Part shown: positions 31,802 to 42,158 of the stretch, in pieces | How the letters are laid out: the number at the start of each line of letters is the position of its first letter | How positions within the stretch are numbered: the stretch's first letter is position 1 | Origin: Pontiella sulfatireligans | GTDB lineage: Bacteria > Verrucomicrobiota > Kiritimatiellia > Kiritimatiellales > Pontiellaceae | Length of the DNA: 64,000 nucleotides | Assembly (NCBI RefSeq): GCF_900890705.1 | Contig: NZ_CAAHFH010000001.1 | Coordinates: 372,001-436,000, forward strand | Reading direction: 5' to 3' | Notes under the pieces: generated by a model | The model's database searches: none | What the model was told of the DNA's origin: nothing | The model's input: the letters and a program-made list of their open reading frames with translations, nothing else | Program-made: the position numbers and the translations under genes

Positions 31802-33202
31802 TTGATTGCTGAATCGACAAAAAACAGGCCTCTGATGTTCCATCAGTTCTGGAACTCGTTTGGCCTGCTTCTGATTGATAGCGTCATCCTGCTGGCGGGG
31901 TTGTTGCTGGGGGATCTGTTATTATTTTACCTCCAAGGCATCCATATTTCGATTCAGTATTCCGTCTTGGTTATTCCCGCATGGTATGTCGGAGCATTAA
32001 TTACGGGACAGGTTCCCGGGTGGGGATTGGGCGCCATTGAGGAGTTCCGTCGAATTGAGCTGCTGCTGCTGGTTATTTTTGCGGCGGCTGGTTTCAGTGC
32101 CTTCATGCTGCGCGGCATGCCCAGTCGTATTTCACTCTTAACCGCTTATGCAACCAGTGCGGCTCTTCTGCCTTTTGGGCGCATTTTATGCCGTCAGCTG
32201 CTGCGTAGATTAAAGATATGGGGATGTCCGGCCGTCATATACGGCGACCAGGAAATCATCGCAAGAATTCTAAATGTGCTGCATGAGGAGGCCACCATCG
32301 GATACAACCCTTGCGGAGTATTCACCGACGATGTCGTGGAAGGAGGCATAAACGGGGTGCCTGTGCTGGGGACGCTTAATGGGGCAACGAACAAGGCGTC
32401 GGTGGCCATCGCCTCCATTGCCCATTTGCGCAATCACGATCTTGTAGGTTTTATAGACCACACATTGGCGGGCTACCACAAGGTGGTCTTGCTTCCGGAT
32501 ATCAGCGAGGGCGTATTTTCCTGGGTGGTGCCTCGCGATTTTAACGGCATGATCGGTCTGGAGGTGTCGCGCAACCTGCTGGTGCCGTTTGCCGCTTTTA
32601 TTAAACGCCTATACGAAACGGGGTTGGTGTTGCTGTTCCTTCCTCTATGGCTCCCTTTGATTATTGTGCTGGCGTTGTTGGTGTTTGTTTCCGACCGCCG
32701 GAATCCATTCTATGCGCAGGAGCGGGTAGGCAGGAAGGGGCGCCTCTTTAAAGCCATCAAGCTCAGAACCATGGTGCCGGATGCTGATCAGGCGTTGCAA
32801 AACGTGCTGGCGGCGGATGAGGCCAAGCGGAACGAATGGGAAACCTTCTACAAGCTTAAGACCGACCCCCGCATCACTCGCATCGGCCGTTTGCTTCGGC
32901 GTTTCAGTCTCGATGAACTGCCTCAGTTTTTAAACGTACTGTCCGGAGAAATGGCGCTGGTCGGTCCGCGTCCGCTGCCGGTCTACCATCAGGATGGGCT
33001 TTCTGAAAAATCACGTCTCATTCGCAGCAAGGTGCGTCCCGGCATGACCGGTCAATGGCAGGTTTCCGGGCGAAGCGACTGCAACGTTGAAGAGATGGAG
33101 CAGTGGGATAATTTTTACGTGCGCAACTGGTCGGTCTGGATGGACATCTACATCATGGCCCGAACCCTTCGGGTGGTACTTTTTTCACAAGGGGCCTATT
33201 AG
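31802..33202 (+). CDS. Polyprenyl-phosphate sugar-1-phosphate transferase (WbaP-like)
   Basis: About 466 residues from TTG 31802, which has AGGAG eight bases upstream; ATG 31835 is an alternative. Sequence further upstream in the frame is translated repeat and is unlikely to be used. Four N-terminal hydrophobic helices precede a nucleotide-binding-like middle (GCPAVIYGDQEIIARIL) and the catalytic domain with FYAQERVGRKGRLFKAIKLR, SLDELPQFLNVLSGEMALVG and RPGMTGQWQVSGRSDC. The long insertion between the two motifs is typical of WbaP-type galactose-1-phosphate transferases. It gives the locus a second initiating enzyme. Confidence 0.9.
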   Translation: MIAESTKNRPLMFHQFWNSFGLLLIDSVILLAGLLLGDLLLFYLQGIHISIQYSVLVIPAWYVGALITGQVPGWGLGAIEEFRRIELLLLVIFAAAGFSAFMLRGMPSRISLLTAYATSAALLPFGRILCRQLLRRLKIWGCPAVIYGDQEIIARILNVLHEEATIGYNPCGVFTDDVVEGGINGVPVLGTLNGATNKASVAIASIAHLRNHDLVGFIDHTLAGYHKVVLLPDISEGVFSWVVPRDFNGMIGLEVSRNLLVPFAAFIKRLYETGLVLLFLPLWLPLIIVLALLVFVSDRRNPFYAQERVGRKGRLFKAIKLRTMVPDADQALQNVLAADEAKRNEWETFYKLKTDPRITRIGRLLRRFSLDELPQFLNVLSGEMALVGPRPLPVYHQDGLSEKSRLIRSKVRPGMTGQWQVSGRSDCNVEEMEQWDNFYVRNWSVWMDIYIMARTLRVVLFSQGAY

Positions 33203-33311
33203 TGCATGCGGGCAATGGTGCAGGATACAAGGGTGGAGTCATTCCGGGGAGAAGATGCTTTCTCCCACCGCCGGTAAGATTCCGTGCTAATTCCTAGTTA
33301 ATTGAGGTATT

Positions 33312-34442
33312 ATGGAAAAAGCGACAAACAACCTTCCAACGGTTATTCTTGTTGGGCAAACACCTCCTCCAACAACTGGTCAATCCGTAATGATTCAGGT
33401 CTTATTGGACGGTTTAAAGAGGCATTTACGTGTTGAATATGTTCGTATGGAGTTCAGTGGGTCGGTTCAAGAGATGGGGAAGTTTAGTTTTAGAAAAGTC
33501 AGCACACTGGTTTCGCTGATTTTCCAAACACGTTTTCTACTACGTCGATATCCTGATTCTGTGCTTTATTACCCTCCCGCCCCTCCTGCTCTAATTCCTT
33601 TAGTCCGTGATATTATTTTTCTATGTAGTGTGCGGTCTTTGGCCAAGGCTGTGATATTTCATTATCATGCTTATGGCATGGGTGGTTTTCTTAATAATCG
33701 GAAGCTTTTGTATAGACTGGCCCGTCTGGCGTATGGCAGAGCAGACTTGTCTGTCGTGCCAACGCTTTCTTGCGCCGAAGAACCCGAGATGTTTTTTCCT
33801 CGTAGGATTGAAGCTGTTCCTTATGGAAGGGATCTTCCTTTTGTCAACGGGATACAGGAAGAAAGGAATGATGGAATATATAGAATTCTTTTTGTTGGCA
33901 TCCTTACCGAAGGCAAGGGAATATATGATTTGGTGGAGACGGTGAGTCGTTTGGTTGTTTTGGGTGTGAGGATAGAGGTTCGATGTGTCGGTGTTTGGCA
34001 ATCATCTGAGGAAAAAAAGAGTGTGGAAGGAATGGTTGAACGCAACAACCTTCAGGGGATCATCCAGTTCTGTGGGCATTTGGAGGGAGATGATTTGTGG
34101 ACTGAATATCGCTGGGCGGATGTGCTCTTCTTTCCCACCCATTATCTCTTTGAGACTCAAGGAATGGTTGTGGTTGAAGCCATGGCATTTTCCCTTCCTG
34201 TCGTTGCAAGCAATTGGCGTGGGCCGTGTGACGTTGTCAAGGATGGTGAAACAGGCATATTATGCGACGCGGGTTGTATCGGTGACTATGTAGATGCATT
34301 GGTCAGGCTATACAAAAACTCTGGGTTGCGCAAAGAAATGGGGAGTGCAGGACAACAACATTATCAATCCAGTTTCACGGAGGAAAAATATATCAGGAGT
34401 TGGTTTGATTTGATTTGTGAACTGAAAAAGACGGCGACATGA
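33312..34442 (+). CDS. Glycosyltransferase family 4
   Basis: 376 residues, GT-B. VILVGQTPPPTTGQSVMIQV is the glycine-rich N-terminal loop. RILFVGILTEGKGIYDLVET and TQGMVVVEAMAFSLPVVASN are the C-terminal domain and donor-binding motif. GAGGT precedes ATG 33312. The base composition is more AT-rich than the sugar transferase gene before it. Confidence 0.85.
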   Translation: MEKATNNLPTVILVGQTPPPTTGQSVMIQVLLDGLKRHLRVEYVRMEFSGSVQEMGKFSFRKVSTLVSLIFQTRFLLRRYPDSVLYYPPAPPALIPLVRDIIFLCSVRSLAKAVIFHYHAYGMGGFLNNRKLLYRLARLAYGRADLSVVPTLSCAEEPEMFFPRRIEAVPYGRDLPFVNGIQEERNDGIYRILFVGILTEGKGIYDLVETVSRLVVLGVRIEVRCVGVWQSSEEKKSVEGMVERNNLQGIIQFCGHLEGDDLWTEYRWADVLFFPTHYLFETQGMVVVEAMAFSLPVVASNWRGPCDVVKDGETGILCDAGCIGDYVDALVRLYKNSGLRKEMGSAGQQHYQSSFTEEKYIRSWFDLICELKKTAT

Positions 34443-34559
34443 GGCCCGAGAAGTGCTCAGCCCGCCGGAGATCGCTTTTTGCGATGGGTGTGGGTTGAAC
34501 CTTTAGTGCGGGATTGGGCTGGGCCAGCGGATGAAAGGCGCATACACCTCAACTGCTAG

Positions 34560-35336
34560 ATGAGGTTAAAGGATTGGAATGCAATTATGGTTAAACGAGT
34601 TCAAATAGGGACGTCAAGGCTAGAGAATCTGGATGAACAGGCACTGGCTACGTTCCTCGATAAATCATGGATGCATCTCGGAGAGCCACACTTTGGAGCC
34701 GGTGGAATAAAAGGGAAGCGGTTGGAGCTGAGGAAAAAATTGCTCAGGCTGTACGACTCAAGCCTTTCTGATTTGGCAGGAATTATTAAGCGTCGGTTGG
34801 CGCGGAGCAGTAAAAAATCGATAGTGTTTTCTGAAGAGGAGCTATATGAAAAAACCAATTTTTCTGAATTTTACTTTGAAAAAGGCGGGAGACTTCCGTT
34901 TGGTGACGACACGGTGGATTTTATTTTTTCCGAACATTTTTTCGAGCACCTGTTCCTTGATGAGGCGGTCGATCTTTTTCGCGAATGTCATCGTATCCTC
35001 AAACCGAATGGTCTCATACGAACCTGCGTGCCGGATGCTGATCTGAGAACCTACGAACCGCCGGAAAGCGTGGGCTATCCGAATAAACGCATGCCATACT
35101 CCCATCCGGATAAACACAAAAACCGATGGTCGGTTTACTCTTTGTGCGAAGCGTTGGAACATGCCGGTTTCGATGGCCTTCCTCTCAGGTATTGCGACCG
35201 GGACGGTCAATACATAAAGTCTGATCCCCGTGAAAATAAGACGTATTACCGGAATTGCCCAGAAATGAACCTTGCGTTCAGTACAACATATATTCAGCGG
35301 ATTGACTCACTTATCGTTGATGGGATTAAACGGTAA
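34560..35336 (+). CDS. Class I SAM-dependent methyltransferase-like protein
   Basis: 258 residues. The middle section GGRLPFGDDTVDFIFSEHFF and then LFRECHRILKPNGLIRTCVP corresponds to motifs II-III of methyltransferases of the type-11 group. A classical glycine-rich SAM loop is not obvious in the N-terminal part, where LGEPHFGAGGIKGKRLELRK stands instead. It may methylate a glycan residue or be a degenerate relative. Both ATG 34560 and ATG 34587 could be the start. Confidence 0.65.
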   Translation: MRLKDWNAIMVKRVQIGTSRLENLDEQALATFLDKSWMHLGEPHFGAGGIKGKRLELRKKLLRLYDSSLSDLAGIIKRRLARSSKKSIVFSEEELYEKTNFSEFYFEKGGRLPFGDDTVDFIFSEHFFEHLFLDEAVDLFRECHRILKPNGLIRTCVPDADLRTYEPPESVGYPNKRMPYSHPDKHKNRWSVYSLCEALEHAGFDGLPLRYCDRDGQYIKSDPRENKTYYRNCPEMNLAFSTTYIQRIDSLIVDGIKR

Positions 35337-35480
35337 TTGAATTTTGCGAGATATGATAGATGTGCTGGACATTCAAAGCTTGTCGTTGGTATGGCGGAAA
35401 TACATCAACCAATGTGTTCGCAAATTCATGACGATTCTTTTGGTTGCTAGGCTTGATGAACAATTTACTGGTGTCGATTT

Positions 35481-36230
35481 ATGAGCCAAATTCCGGTTGT
35501 CCAGATTCTCGGCATCAAGATTTCGGTCATCGATCAACCTTTGTTGCTGGCTGAGATTGGCCAATATGCCGCGCACGGGAAAATTGCGTTGGTTAACAAT
35601 GTCAATGTGCACGCCTGTAATCTTGCCTATGAGCAACCCGTTTTCCACAGCATCTTGAATGCATCTGAAATCGTGTTTTGTGATGGATTCGGCGTTAAGC
35701 TGGGTGCATGGATGATGGGTAAAAAACTGGGCCAGCGAATGACGCCGCCGGACTGGATCGACGAACTTTTTTTGCTATGCGCGGAGAAGGGCTATAGTGT
35801 CTTTTTCGTAGGTGATACGAAAGAGGTGGTTGAACGCTTTGCCGGCCAGGTTCAGCAAAGGCATCCCGAATTAAAAATTGCAGGTTGGCACCACGGCTTC
35901 TTTGAGTGCCATGGATCAGAAAGTGATGGCGTCGTGGACATGGTTAGTGATTCCGGTGCAGACATCATCATTACCGGCATGGGCATGCCTCGCCAGGAAT
36001 TATGGGCATGGGAGGCTAAATCGAAAGTGAACAAGGGAGTGTTCATTGCGACGGGTGCATTGTTCCGCTGGTACACAGGAATTGAGCAACGTGCCCAAAA
36101 ATGGGTGACCGATTGCGGCCTGGAATGGCTGGCAAGGCTTGTGACCCATCCGCGCACTCTTTTCCAAAGGTATGTGGTCGGCATACCGCTATTCTTTTTC
36201 AGAATCGTTTTTGGGCGGAGAAATGGATGA
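35481..36230 (+). CDS. WecG/TagA/CpsF glycosyltransferase (GT26)
   Basis: 249 residues with the family hallmarks ALVNNVNVHACNLAYEQP, a DGFGVKLGAWMMG segment and ITGMGMPRQELWAWE, then TGALFRWYTG. These enzymes transfer N-acetylmannosamine-type sugars or uronates to lipid-linked acceptors early in repeat-unit assembly. The stop overlaps the next start (ATGA), beginning a run of four coupled genes. Confidence 0.9.
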   Translation: MSQIPVVQILGIKISVIDQPLLLAEIGQYAAHGKIALVNNVNVHACNLAYEQPVFHSILNASEIVFCDGFGVKLGAWMMGKKLGQRMTPPDWIDELFLLCAEKGYSVFFVGDTKEVVERFAGQVQQRHPELKIAGWHHGFFECHGSESDGVVDMVSDSGADIIITGMGMPRQELWAWEAKSKVNKGVFIATGALFRWYTGIEQRAQKWVTDCGLEWLARLVTHPRTLFQRYVVGIPLFFFRIVFGRRNG

Positions 36231-37789
36231 ATATTTTCCATTCCCTCTTCAACTTAAGACAGGGCTTGCTCATGGATAAGAACCCGCGTATCCAAATGGT
36301 GCTTCTTTTTCTGGGTAGCCTGTTGCTTTTCATGGCGGTGCTGCCCGCCAACCACAGCGATTCGGAAGACGCATACTACTACGCACGGACCGTGGAGCAG
36401 GGGGAGTGGAGCGAAATGTTCCACGGGCACCATCTTCTCTATCTACCTGCATGCCGGGCAGTGTGCCGGGCGGTGCAGGCGGCGGGCTATAGCGGACGGT
36501 CGCTGCCTGTTTTGATTGGGATCAGCATGCTTGCGGGGGCGCTTTGCATCTGTCTGCTGGCATCCTTGTTTCGCGGAGACGGAAAGCGTCGGGAAATGGG
36601 TTGGCCTTTCGTGGCCGCCTTGTTTTTTTCCTATGGATTCTGGCGCTACAGCGTGGCGGCTGAAATCTATATTCCGGCTTTGGCCCTGTCTATGGCGGCT
36701 TTGCTTTGCGCCCGGGATGGGCGGTTGTGGTGGTCGGAGCTCTTTTCTGCGCTGGCGCTGCTGCTGCATCTTATGTGCATTCCCGTGGTGCTCGTGTCGA
36801 TTCCTCTGTTGCTCGTTTTGAACCGCCGCTTTCGGTGCGCAGGAGTGCATATGGCGGTTGTTATAGCGTTGGTGGCGGGCGTCTATGCTGGTGTTGCATG
36901 GGGGGGGCGGTTCACGTTTTTTCCCGACAGCATGGTGATGCGCAGTTCGTTGGGGCAGCCACTGACTTGGGCTAAAGGATTGTTTGCATTTGGACAAAAC
37001 CTGCTGTCGGGTAATTTTCTGTTCTCGCTGCCACCGGTCGCCGAACGCCTGACTCAAATGTTTCCATACCATATGCTGCAGGAAGAGCTTTTCATGGGCG
37101 CGCAGGCACCTTCATGGGTGCAGTGGCTTGCGCCAATCTCCTTCGTGGCTGCAGGTGGAGCGATAGTTTGCTTGGTTGTGCTTGCCCTTCGTCGCGTTTC
37201 GGCGTTTCCGCCATTGGGTTGGGCGGCATTGGCGTGGTTGGTTGGCAGTGCGGCAATGGCGATGTGGTTCGAACCGGCGAATCCAGAAATGTGGATATTC
37301 ACTATTCCGCCCCTTTGGCTGTTTTTAGGGTTGGGGTGGCGCTGTTTCCCTATTGGCCTGAAGTGGCTCCCGGTTGTGGTGGCGGGCTTGCTGGCCTTTC
37401 ATAATTTCATAGGCGGGATGTTGCTGCTCCGCAGCGAGGCCAACGACTATTGCCGTCAAAAAGCCGAGTGGATCGTAGAGCATGCCGTAGCGGGGGATGT
37501 CGTATTGGTTGCGGACTCCCACAGTTTTACCACCTATCTCCAATACGGGAGTCCTGCACAGGTGGAAGATATGAAGTTCCAAGGAATGGATGAGTGGAAT
37601 GCGCTGAAAAAAGGGGCGACGGGACGAATCTATGTTTATGGCGATGTGCTGGAGCTGCTCCCCGCGGTTGCGCGTCGCGATTCAAGTTCTGTGGCTGAAC
37701 TGCGAACGCTCGGCGTTGCGCTGCGCCCTCAGCTGAAGCGTATTCATCAGGATGCCTTCGGCGCAATCTACGAATGGAGTGGGCAATGA
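36227..37789 (+). CDS. Polytopic membrane protein, GT-C-like
   Basis: About 520 residues and at least ten hydrophobic helices. After the first helix comes ANHSDSEDAYYYARTVEQGE, an acidic first loop like that of GT-C glycosyltransferases. A C-terminal soluble part of about 100 residues contains VVLVADSHSFTTYLQYG. No exact family was recognised. ATG 36227 overlaps the WecG-like stop; 36272 is also possible. It and the next gene probably modify or extend the glycan at the outer face of the membrane. Confidence 0.65.
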   Translation: MNIFHSLFNLRQGLLMDKNPRIQMVLLFLGSLLLFMAVLPANHSDSEDAYYYARTVEQGEWSEMFHGHHLLYLPACRAVCRAVQAAGYSGRSLPVLIGISMLAGALCICLLASLFRGDGKRREMGWPFVAALFFSYGFWRYSVAAEIYIPALALSMAALLCARDGRLWWSELFSALALLLHLMCIPVVLVSIPLLLVLNRRFRCAGVHMAVVIALVAGVYAGVAWGGRFTFFPDSMVMRSSLGQPLTWAKGLFAFGQNLLSGNFLFSLPPVAERLTQMFPYHMLQEELFMGAQAPSWVQWLAPISFVAAGGAIVCLVVLALRRVSAFPPLGWAALAWLVGSAAMAMWFEPANPEMWIFTIPPLWLFLGLGWRCFPIGLKWLPVVVAGLLAFHNFIGGMLLLRSEANDYCRQKAEWIVEHAVAGDVVLVADSHSFTTYLQYGSPAQVEDMKFQGMDEWNALKKGATGRIYVYGDVLELLPAVARRDSSSVAELRTLGVALRPQLKRIHQDAFGAIYEWSGQ

Positions 37790-39369
37790 CTTTGAAGCAA
37801 TCTTTTTGGCTTATGTTCATTTTCTTTGCGCTCATGGCCTCGTGTACGGTCATTTTCCAGCCCTTGGAGAAAGCGGTGGCCTTTGCCGCAACGGATGACG
37901 GCCTATACTATCCCAAGCTGGCTCAAACCATTGCTGCAGGAGGAGAGTGCTCCTACGACGGCGTGACCGCCACCAACGGATTCCATCCCTTGTGGTTGCT
38001 TGTACTGTTGCCTGTCTACGCCCTGTTTTCAGATCCATGGGTGTCGCTCAAGGCGGTGTATCTTTTGATTTTCGTCTTGCAGCTGCTGTCCATGGGATTG
38101 TTTGCGCTTATTGCGCGCAGGGTGCGGATGAGTTCGGCTGGATGGTGCGCCGCCATCTGCATCATGACGCTCAATATCCGTTCGTTTACAATTTTTTTCA
38201 GCCTGCTCGAAAGCCCGCTGATTTTGTTATGCTATCTACTGTACTTGGTTCACTGCCTCCGTGTCGGAGAGCGGCGGTACAGCGATCCTGTTCCCGCTTT
38301 TGTCGGTGGCGTTTTAATTGGGCTGTGCTTCCTTGCGAGGCTTGATGCTTTTCTTCTGGCAGGAGCCTTTGCCGTGTCTTGGCTGGTTCATGTGCTTCGG
38401 AACAGGCCGGATGGACGGACGCTTTGGAAGTCGCCGTTTTTTTCCGCTTTGGGCTGCTTGGCGCTGGTGTTGCCGTACCTGCTTTGGAATCAAATAAATT
38501 TTGGCCATCTTAAGACGGTTTCGTCGTGGCAGAAGACGACCGAATTTTCGCCTGTTGCAAGCGGACAGATCATTTCATCATGGAGCCTGCATCAGTTTAT
38601 TCCACGCGTGCAATACATACTAGGGCTCGAATCGATTCCGGCTCCTTTGCTTTTGGCAGGCATGGTGCTGGCGGGAATTGCAGGACTGCTGTTTGTCCTG
38701 ACGGGATCGCGCCGTCGTCGGTTGTTTGAAAAGCTTTCATTTTTTCCAGAGTTCCCCCTGTTTGTTGTCGTGCATGCATGTTTTATTGTATTGCTGGCCC
38801 CGTTGGATGCGGCCGCTTCAGCATGGTACTGGGTTCCAGAAATCCTATTAGCCGCTTTGGTGGCCGGAGCGTGCGTGCCCGATGTCAAAGTTTGGCGTGT
38901 GCCGGTCTTTCCCTTGCTTGCTGTCCTCCTCGTTGCGGCGCAGCTGGCCTTGTATCCAAAGTTTCTGGAACGCAAGACGATGACCTTTGTCAAGCTGGAG
39001 GTGGCGGAGTTCCTCCGCGAAAACACGGCCCCCGACATGCGGGGCATGATGTTTGACTCGGGCATCATAGCCTATTTTTCTCAACGGAATTTTGTTGGAT
39101 TAAATGGACTAATCGGCGATTTTGAGCTGGCAAACTTCGTGAGGGAAAAAGAATATGTCCGCATTGCCGACCTCTACGGAGTGGGAGTTCTCGTATTAGA
39201 CGCGCCTGAAAAAATAAGCCGTGAATTTGCAGATTGTCTGCTCTATTCTAGTTTTATCAAGACCAAGTTTGAAAACTTTAGCGAAGCCCCGAAACCTTTT
39301 ATGGTGTTCCAGGGTACGCCGCAAGAGCTGGCGAGCATCTGGAACGCCCGTTATCAAGGCATGCGATGA
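37786..39369 (+). CDS. GT-C-like membrane glycosyltransferase
   Basis: About 527 residues. AATDDGLYYPKLAQTIAAGG carries the acidic pair typical of the first GT-C loop, and TNGFHPLWLLVLLPVY follows, a recurrent motif in such proteins. Many hydrophobic helices follow and a soluble C-terminal domain (IADLYGVGVLVLDAPEKI) ends the protein. The start overlaps the preceding stop (ATGA), as does the next gene, so the three membrane proteins are translationally coupled. Confidence 0.7.
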   Translation: MTLKQSFWLMFIFFALMASCTVIFQPLEKAVAFAATDDGLYYPKLAQTIAAGGECSYDGVTATNGFHPLWLLVLLPVYALFSDPWVSLKAVYLLIFVLQLLSMGLFALIARRVRMSSAGWCAAICIMTLNIRSFTIFFSLLESPLILLCYLLYLVHCLRVGERRYSDPVPAFVGGVLIGLCFLARLDAFLLAGAFAVSWLVHVLRNRPDGRTLWKSPFFSALGCLALVLPYLLWNQINFGHLKTVSSWQKTTEFSPVASGQIISSWSLHQFIPRVQYILGLESIPAPLLLAGMVLAGIAGLLFVLTGSRRRRLFEKLSFFPEFPLFVVVHACFIVLLAPLDAAASAWYWVPEILLAALVAGACVPDVKVWRVPVFPLLAVLLVAAQLALYPKFLERKTMTFVKLEVAEFLRENTAPDMRGMMFDSGIIAYFSQRNFVGLNGLIGDFELANFVREKEYVRIADLYGVGVLVLDAPEKISREFADCLLYSSFIKTKFENFSEAPKPFMVFQGTPQELASIWNARYQGMR

Positions 39370-41408
39370 AAAATGAAATAAACAAGCAGCAGGATGAACC
39401 GGGGACCCGCGAGGGGACGGGTCGGAAAAATTATCTACTAGCCTGCATATTGATGCTGATTCCTGTGGTGGCCGCTCTCTTCTATGGTGTGGCGGGCGAT
39501 GACAAGTTCATAGTGCTCTCTCCATTGGCGGTCATTGTCTATGCATGTCTCATGGTTTGGGTTGCAAGGGAAGCGTTGTCGCGTAATGCCGTTTTTAGTG
39601 CGCCGCCCGCTTGGGGGATTTTACTGGCCTTCCTTGCGTACGGCATCATGCTGGTTGCAATGGCAGACATACCGTTCGAGGCGCGAGTGAGAATGCTGTT
39701 CATGGGGCTGTTCATAGGTGCTTACGGCCTATGGGGAAACGCACTGGTGCTGTTCCGAGACAGCCGTTCGGTGCTGGGGTGGCTGTTGGTCTTTGCTTTG
39801 CTGGCTTCGTTTTATGGTCTGGTCAACTTTTTCAAGCAGCCGGAGCAGGTCTTGTGGGCTGAGCGCTGGGCCTTTTACGATGGACGCTTGGCTTCGACCT
39901 ACATTTGCCCAAACCACTTTGCCCATGTGCTGCAGATGCTGCTTCCGTTTTGCCTGGTGTTGCTTTTTATTCCAAAGGCCGGAATTTTCCTTCGCATTCT
40001 CGCCGGCTATTGCATCGTGGTTTTTTTGCCGACGATGTATTTCACCGAATCACGCGCCGGCATGCTGGGCTCGATCGCCGCCTTGGGCGTAACTGTCTTG
40101 CTGCTGGCCTTGCGGAAGAACAAAAAAATGTTTGTCCTTTTGCTGGTGGCGGTTCCTTTACTGTCTGCAATCCTGTTGGTTGGAGCATGGAACTCATCCG
40201 AAATGTTCAAGCGGCGCATGACGCCGGTCGTGGAGTTTTTGGTCGAGGCGAAGGCCGAGGGGTTCGCGAACACCACGACGCGGGATTTCCGCCCGCTCAC
40301 TTGGCTGGACACGATCGACATGATCAAAGAAAAACCAGCCACAGGATTTGGGCCGGGAAGCTATTGGTATGCCTTTCCGGAATACCGCAAGCGTTGCAAT
40401 GCCGTTCGCATAGTCTCAGGTCACCCGCACAATGAATATTTGGAGGTGGCTTCGGAGTATGGGCTGATTGGCTTCGGGCTTTTGGCTCTTGCTTGGGTTT
40501 ATGGTTTGGTGCGCCTGCTGGTATTCTCCATCAAGACGCCGGATGAGCATCATGCTTTTATGGCGATGGCGTTTCTTGGAACCGCGGCCGGCACGCTGCT
40601 GCATTCCTTTTTCGATTTTCAAATGCATGTTTTCCAGAATGTCTTGGTCTTCGCTTTGCTGGCGGGAATTGCAGTTGGACCGATCTGCGGGAGGCGCCAG
40701 GAGCAGCTGTTAAAGGATCAGACGCCAGTTCGCAAAACGGCTCGGCGCGTGGCGCTGGCAATGCTGGCGTTCGCGGCGGTGGCAGGATTGCTTCTTTCTG
40801 TCCTGGCCTTTTCTTCATCGTTCATCCGAGCGCTGGGGGATCGTATGGCGGACTCAAAGCAAAGCGATAAGGCCATTGCGCTCTATGAACGCGCCATAAG
40901 CATCGATGCCTCTAACTGGAAGGCTCATAAGGGGCTGGGGCAGCTGTATGGAACAGAGCGTTATTATTCGCTGGATAGGAATGAAAAGCAGGAGCTGGCA
41001 ACAAAGGAGCTCGCGGCTTACGCAATGGCGGTTCAGTACAATCCAAAGGATGCGCAGTTGCTGATGGATATGGGCAGAACCAGCGTCTTTCTTGGCGACG
41101 AGGAGGCCGGCATTGATCTGCTGAAGCAGGCGACCCAAATGCGGTTGTTCAACGATATTTGCTGGTGGAACCTTGGCATAGCGCAACGCAATGCGGGGCG
41201 TTATGAAGAGGCGCTTGAGACCTTCCAATATGCCGCCACAGTGAAAAATTCTGCGTCCATCAAGAAAAACATCCAATGGCTGGAAAAACAGATCCGAGGC
41301 GATATCGCCATTCAGAAAGCTGATGCTCCGCATCAAAGCCCCGGCGTGATGCGCAAAGTCGAAGACGTGCCTCTCGACGATCTGTACAAGCTGCTGGATG
41401 CACAGTAG
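39366..41408 (+). CDS. O-antigen ligase-like protein with C-terminal TPR domain
   Basis: 680 residues. About eleven hydrophobic helices are followed by a soluble region from about 480. Wzy_C features are STYICPNHFAHVLQMLLPF, FTESRAGMLGSIAALG and GHPHNEYLEVASEYGLIGFG. The tail has tetratricopeptide repeats (QSDKAIALYERAISIDASNW, DEEAGIDLLKQATQM and ALETFQYAATVK), a combination known in ligases from several phyla. It closes the biosynthetic region; a hairpin follows its stop. Confidence 0.85.
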   Translation: MKNEINKQQDEPGTREGTGRKNYLLACILMLIPVVAALFYGVAGDDKFIVLSPLAVIVYACLMVWVAREALSRNAVFSAPPAWGILLAFLAYGIMLVAMADIPFEARVRMLFMGLFIGAYGLWGNALVLFRDSRSVLGWLLVFALLASFYGLVNFFKQPEQVLWAERWAFYDGRLASTYICPNHFAHVLQMLLPFCLVLLFIPKAGIFLRILAGYCIVVFLPTMYFTESRAGMLGSIAALGVTVLLLALRKNKKMFVLLLVAVPLLSAILLVGAWNSSEMFKRRMTPVVEFLVEAKAEGFANTTTRDFRPLTWLDTIDMIKEKPATGFGPGSYWYAFPEYRKRCNAVRIVSGHPHNEYLEVASEYGLIGFGLLALAWVYGLVRLLVFSIKTPDEHHAFMAMAFLGTAAGTLLHSFFDFQMHVFQNVLVFALLAGIAVGPICGRRQEQLLKDQTPVRKTARRVALAMLAFAAVAGLLLSVLAFSSSFIRALGDRMADSKQSDKAIALYERAISIDASNWKAHKGLGQLYGTERYYSLDRNEKQELATKELAAYAMAVQYNPKDAQLLMDMGRTSVFLGDEEAGIDLLKQATQMRLFNDICWWNLGIAQRNAGRYEEALETFQYAATVKNSASIKKNIQWLEKQIRGDIAIQKADAPHQSPGVMRKVEDVPLDDLYKLLDAQ

Positions 41409-41415
41409 GTTGTAG

Positions 41416-41434
41416 CCGGAGGCGCTGACTCCGG
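41416..41434 (+). terminator. Hairpin after the ligase-like gene
   Basis: CCGGAG-GCGCTGA-CTCCGG with a short T-rich tail, starting eight bases after the stop codon. It is the last structure of the biosynthetic region. It may end transcription or be another hairpin repeat. Confidence 0.5.
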
Positions 41435-42158
41435 TTTGTTGAGACGAGGAGGTGCCGAGTCTGGATCTGTGTAGGCTGGGTTGTAAGCATGTACGCGTCC
41501 TTTCAATGTGCAGTGCGTGCATCCGGCATCAAGCTCTAAATAAAATAGGACTTTAACCACAGGTTTGCTGCGGATTGCGTTGTTCGTAATCCCCGACGCA
41601 TCCGCCTTCACTTGAGAACATCCTCCCCCTGCCAGCCGCTCTACATGAGCGTTGCGGCACGGCTGAGAAACCCCTGAAGTGTGCTGACCCCGGCACCGGA
41701 AAAACAACGGAGGGAGTATGGCGAAGCATGTCCAAATCCAGCGAACTCTGTTCGTTCCGGCCTAAAAACATCCCGAACAGCGTGTGCTCTTCGTGTTCTC
41801 CTTCACGCAGGAGACCGAATGCTTCCTGCGGGCGCTGGAGAATGCGTTCCACATTTTTGATGTTCCATCCATAATCTCCTTACCTGTTGATCCGTAGTTT
41901 GCACTCATTTCCTCCTTTCGAAATGAGCACAGATTATCGGCTAACGAATCGGAATTGTCGTTGGCTGATAAATGTAGTTGTCGCTGGCCACCCAAATACA
42001 TTCATTAGAGAGCTCCACTTTGTTCCGTGAGTTGCTTCTTCAAAGTGAGGAGGCTGGCGAATGCCTGTAGAGCGTTGAAGCGAAGCGGAAACATAATTTG
42101 TGAAGCAAATAATGACCGACGGGAATGCTTCACCGGAAACGCTATGGCGGGACAAGAT

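Noticed and set aside
41553-42001. Overlapping minus-strand frames with a good GGAGGAAATG start signal
   Set aside because: The frame with the start signal stops after 48 codons, and the longer overlapping frame has no start signal and no recognised similarity; not enough to call a gene.
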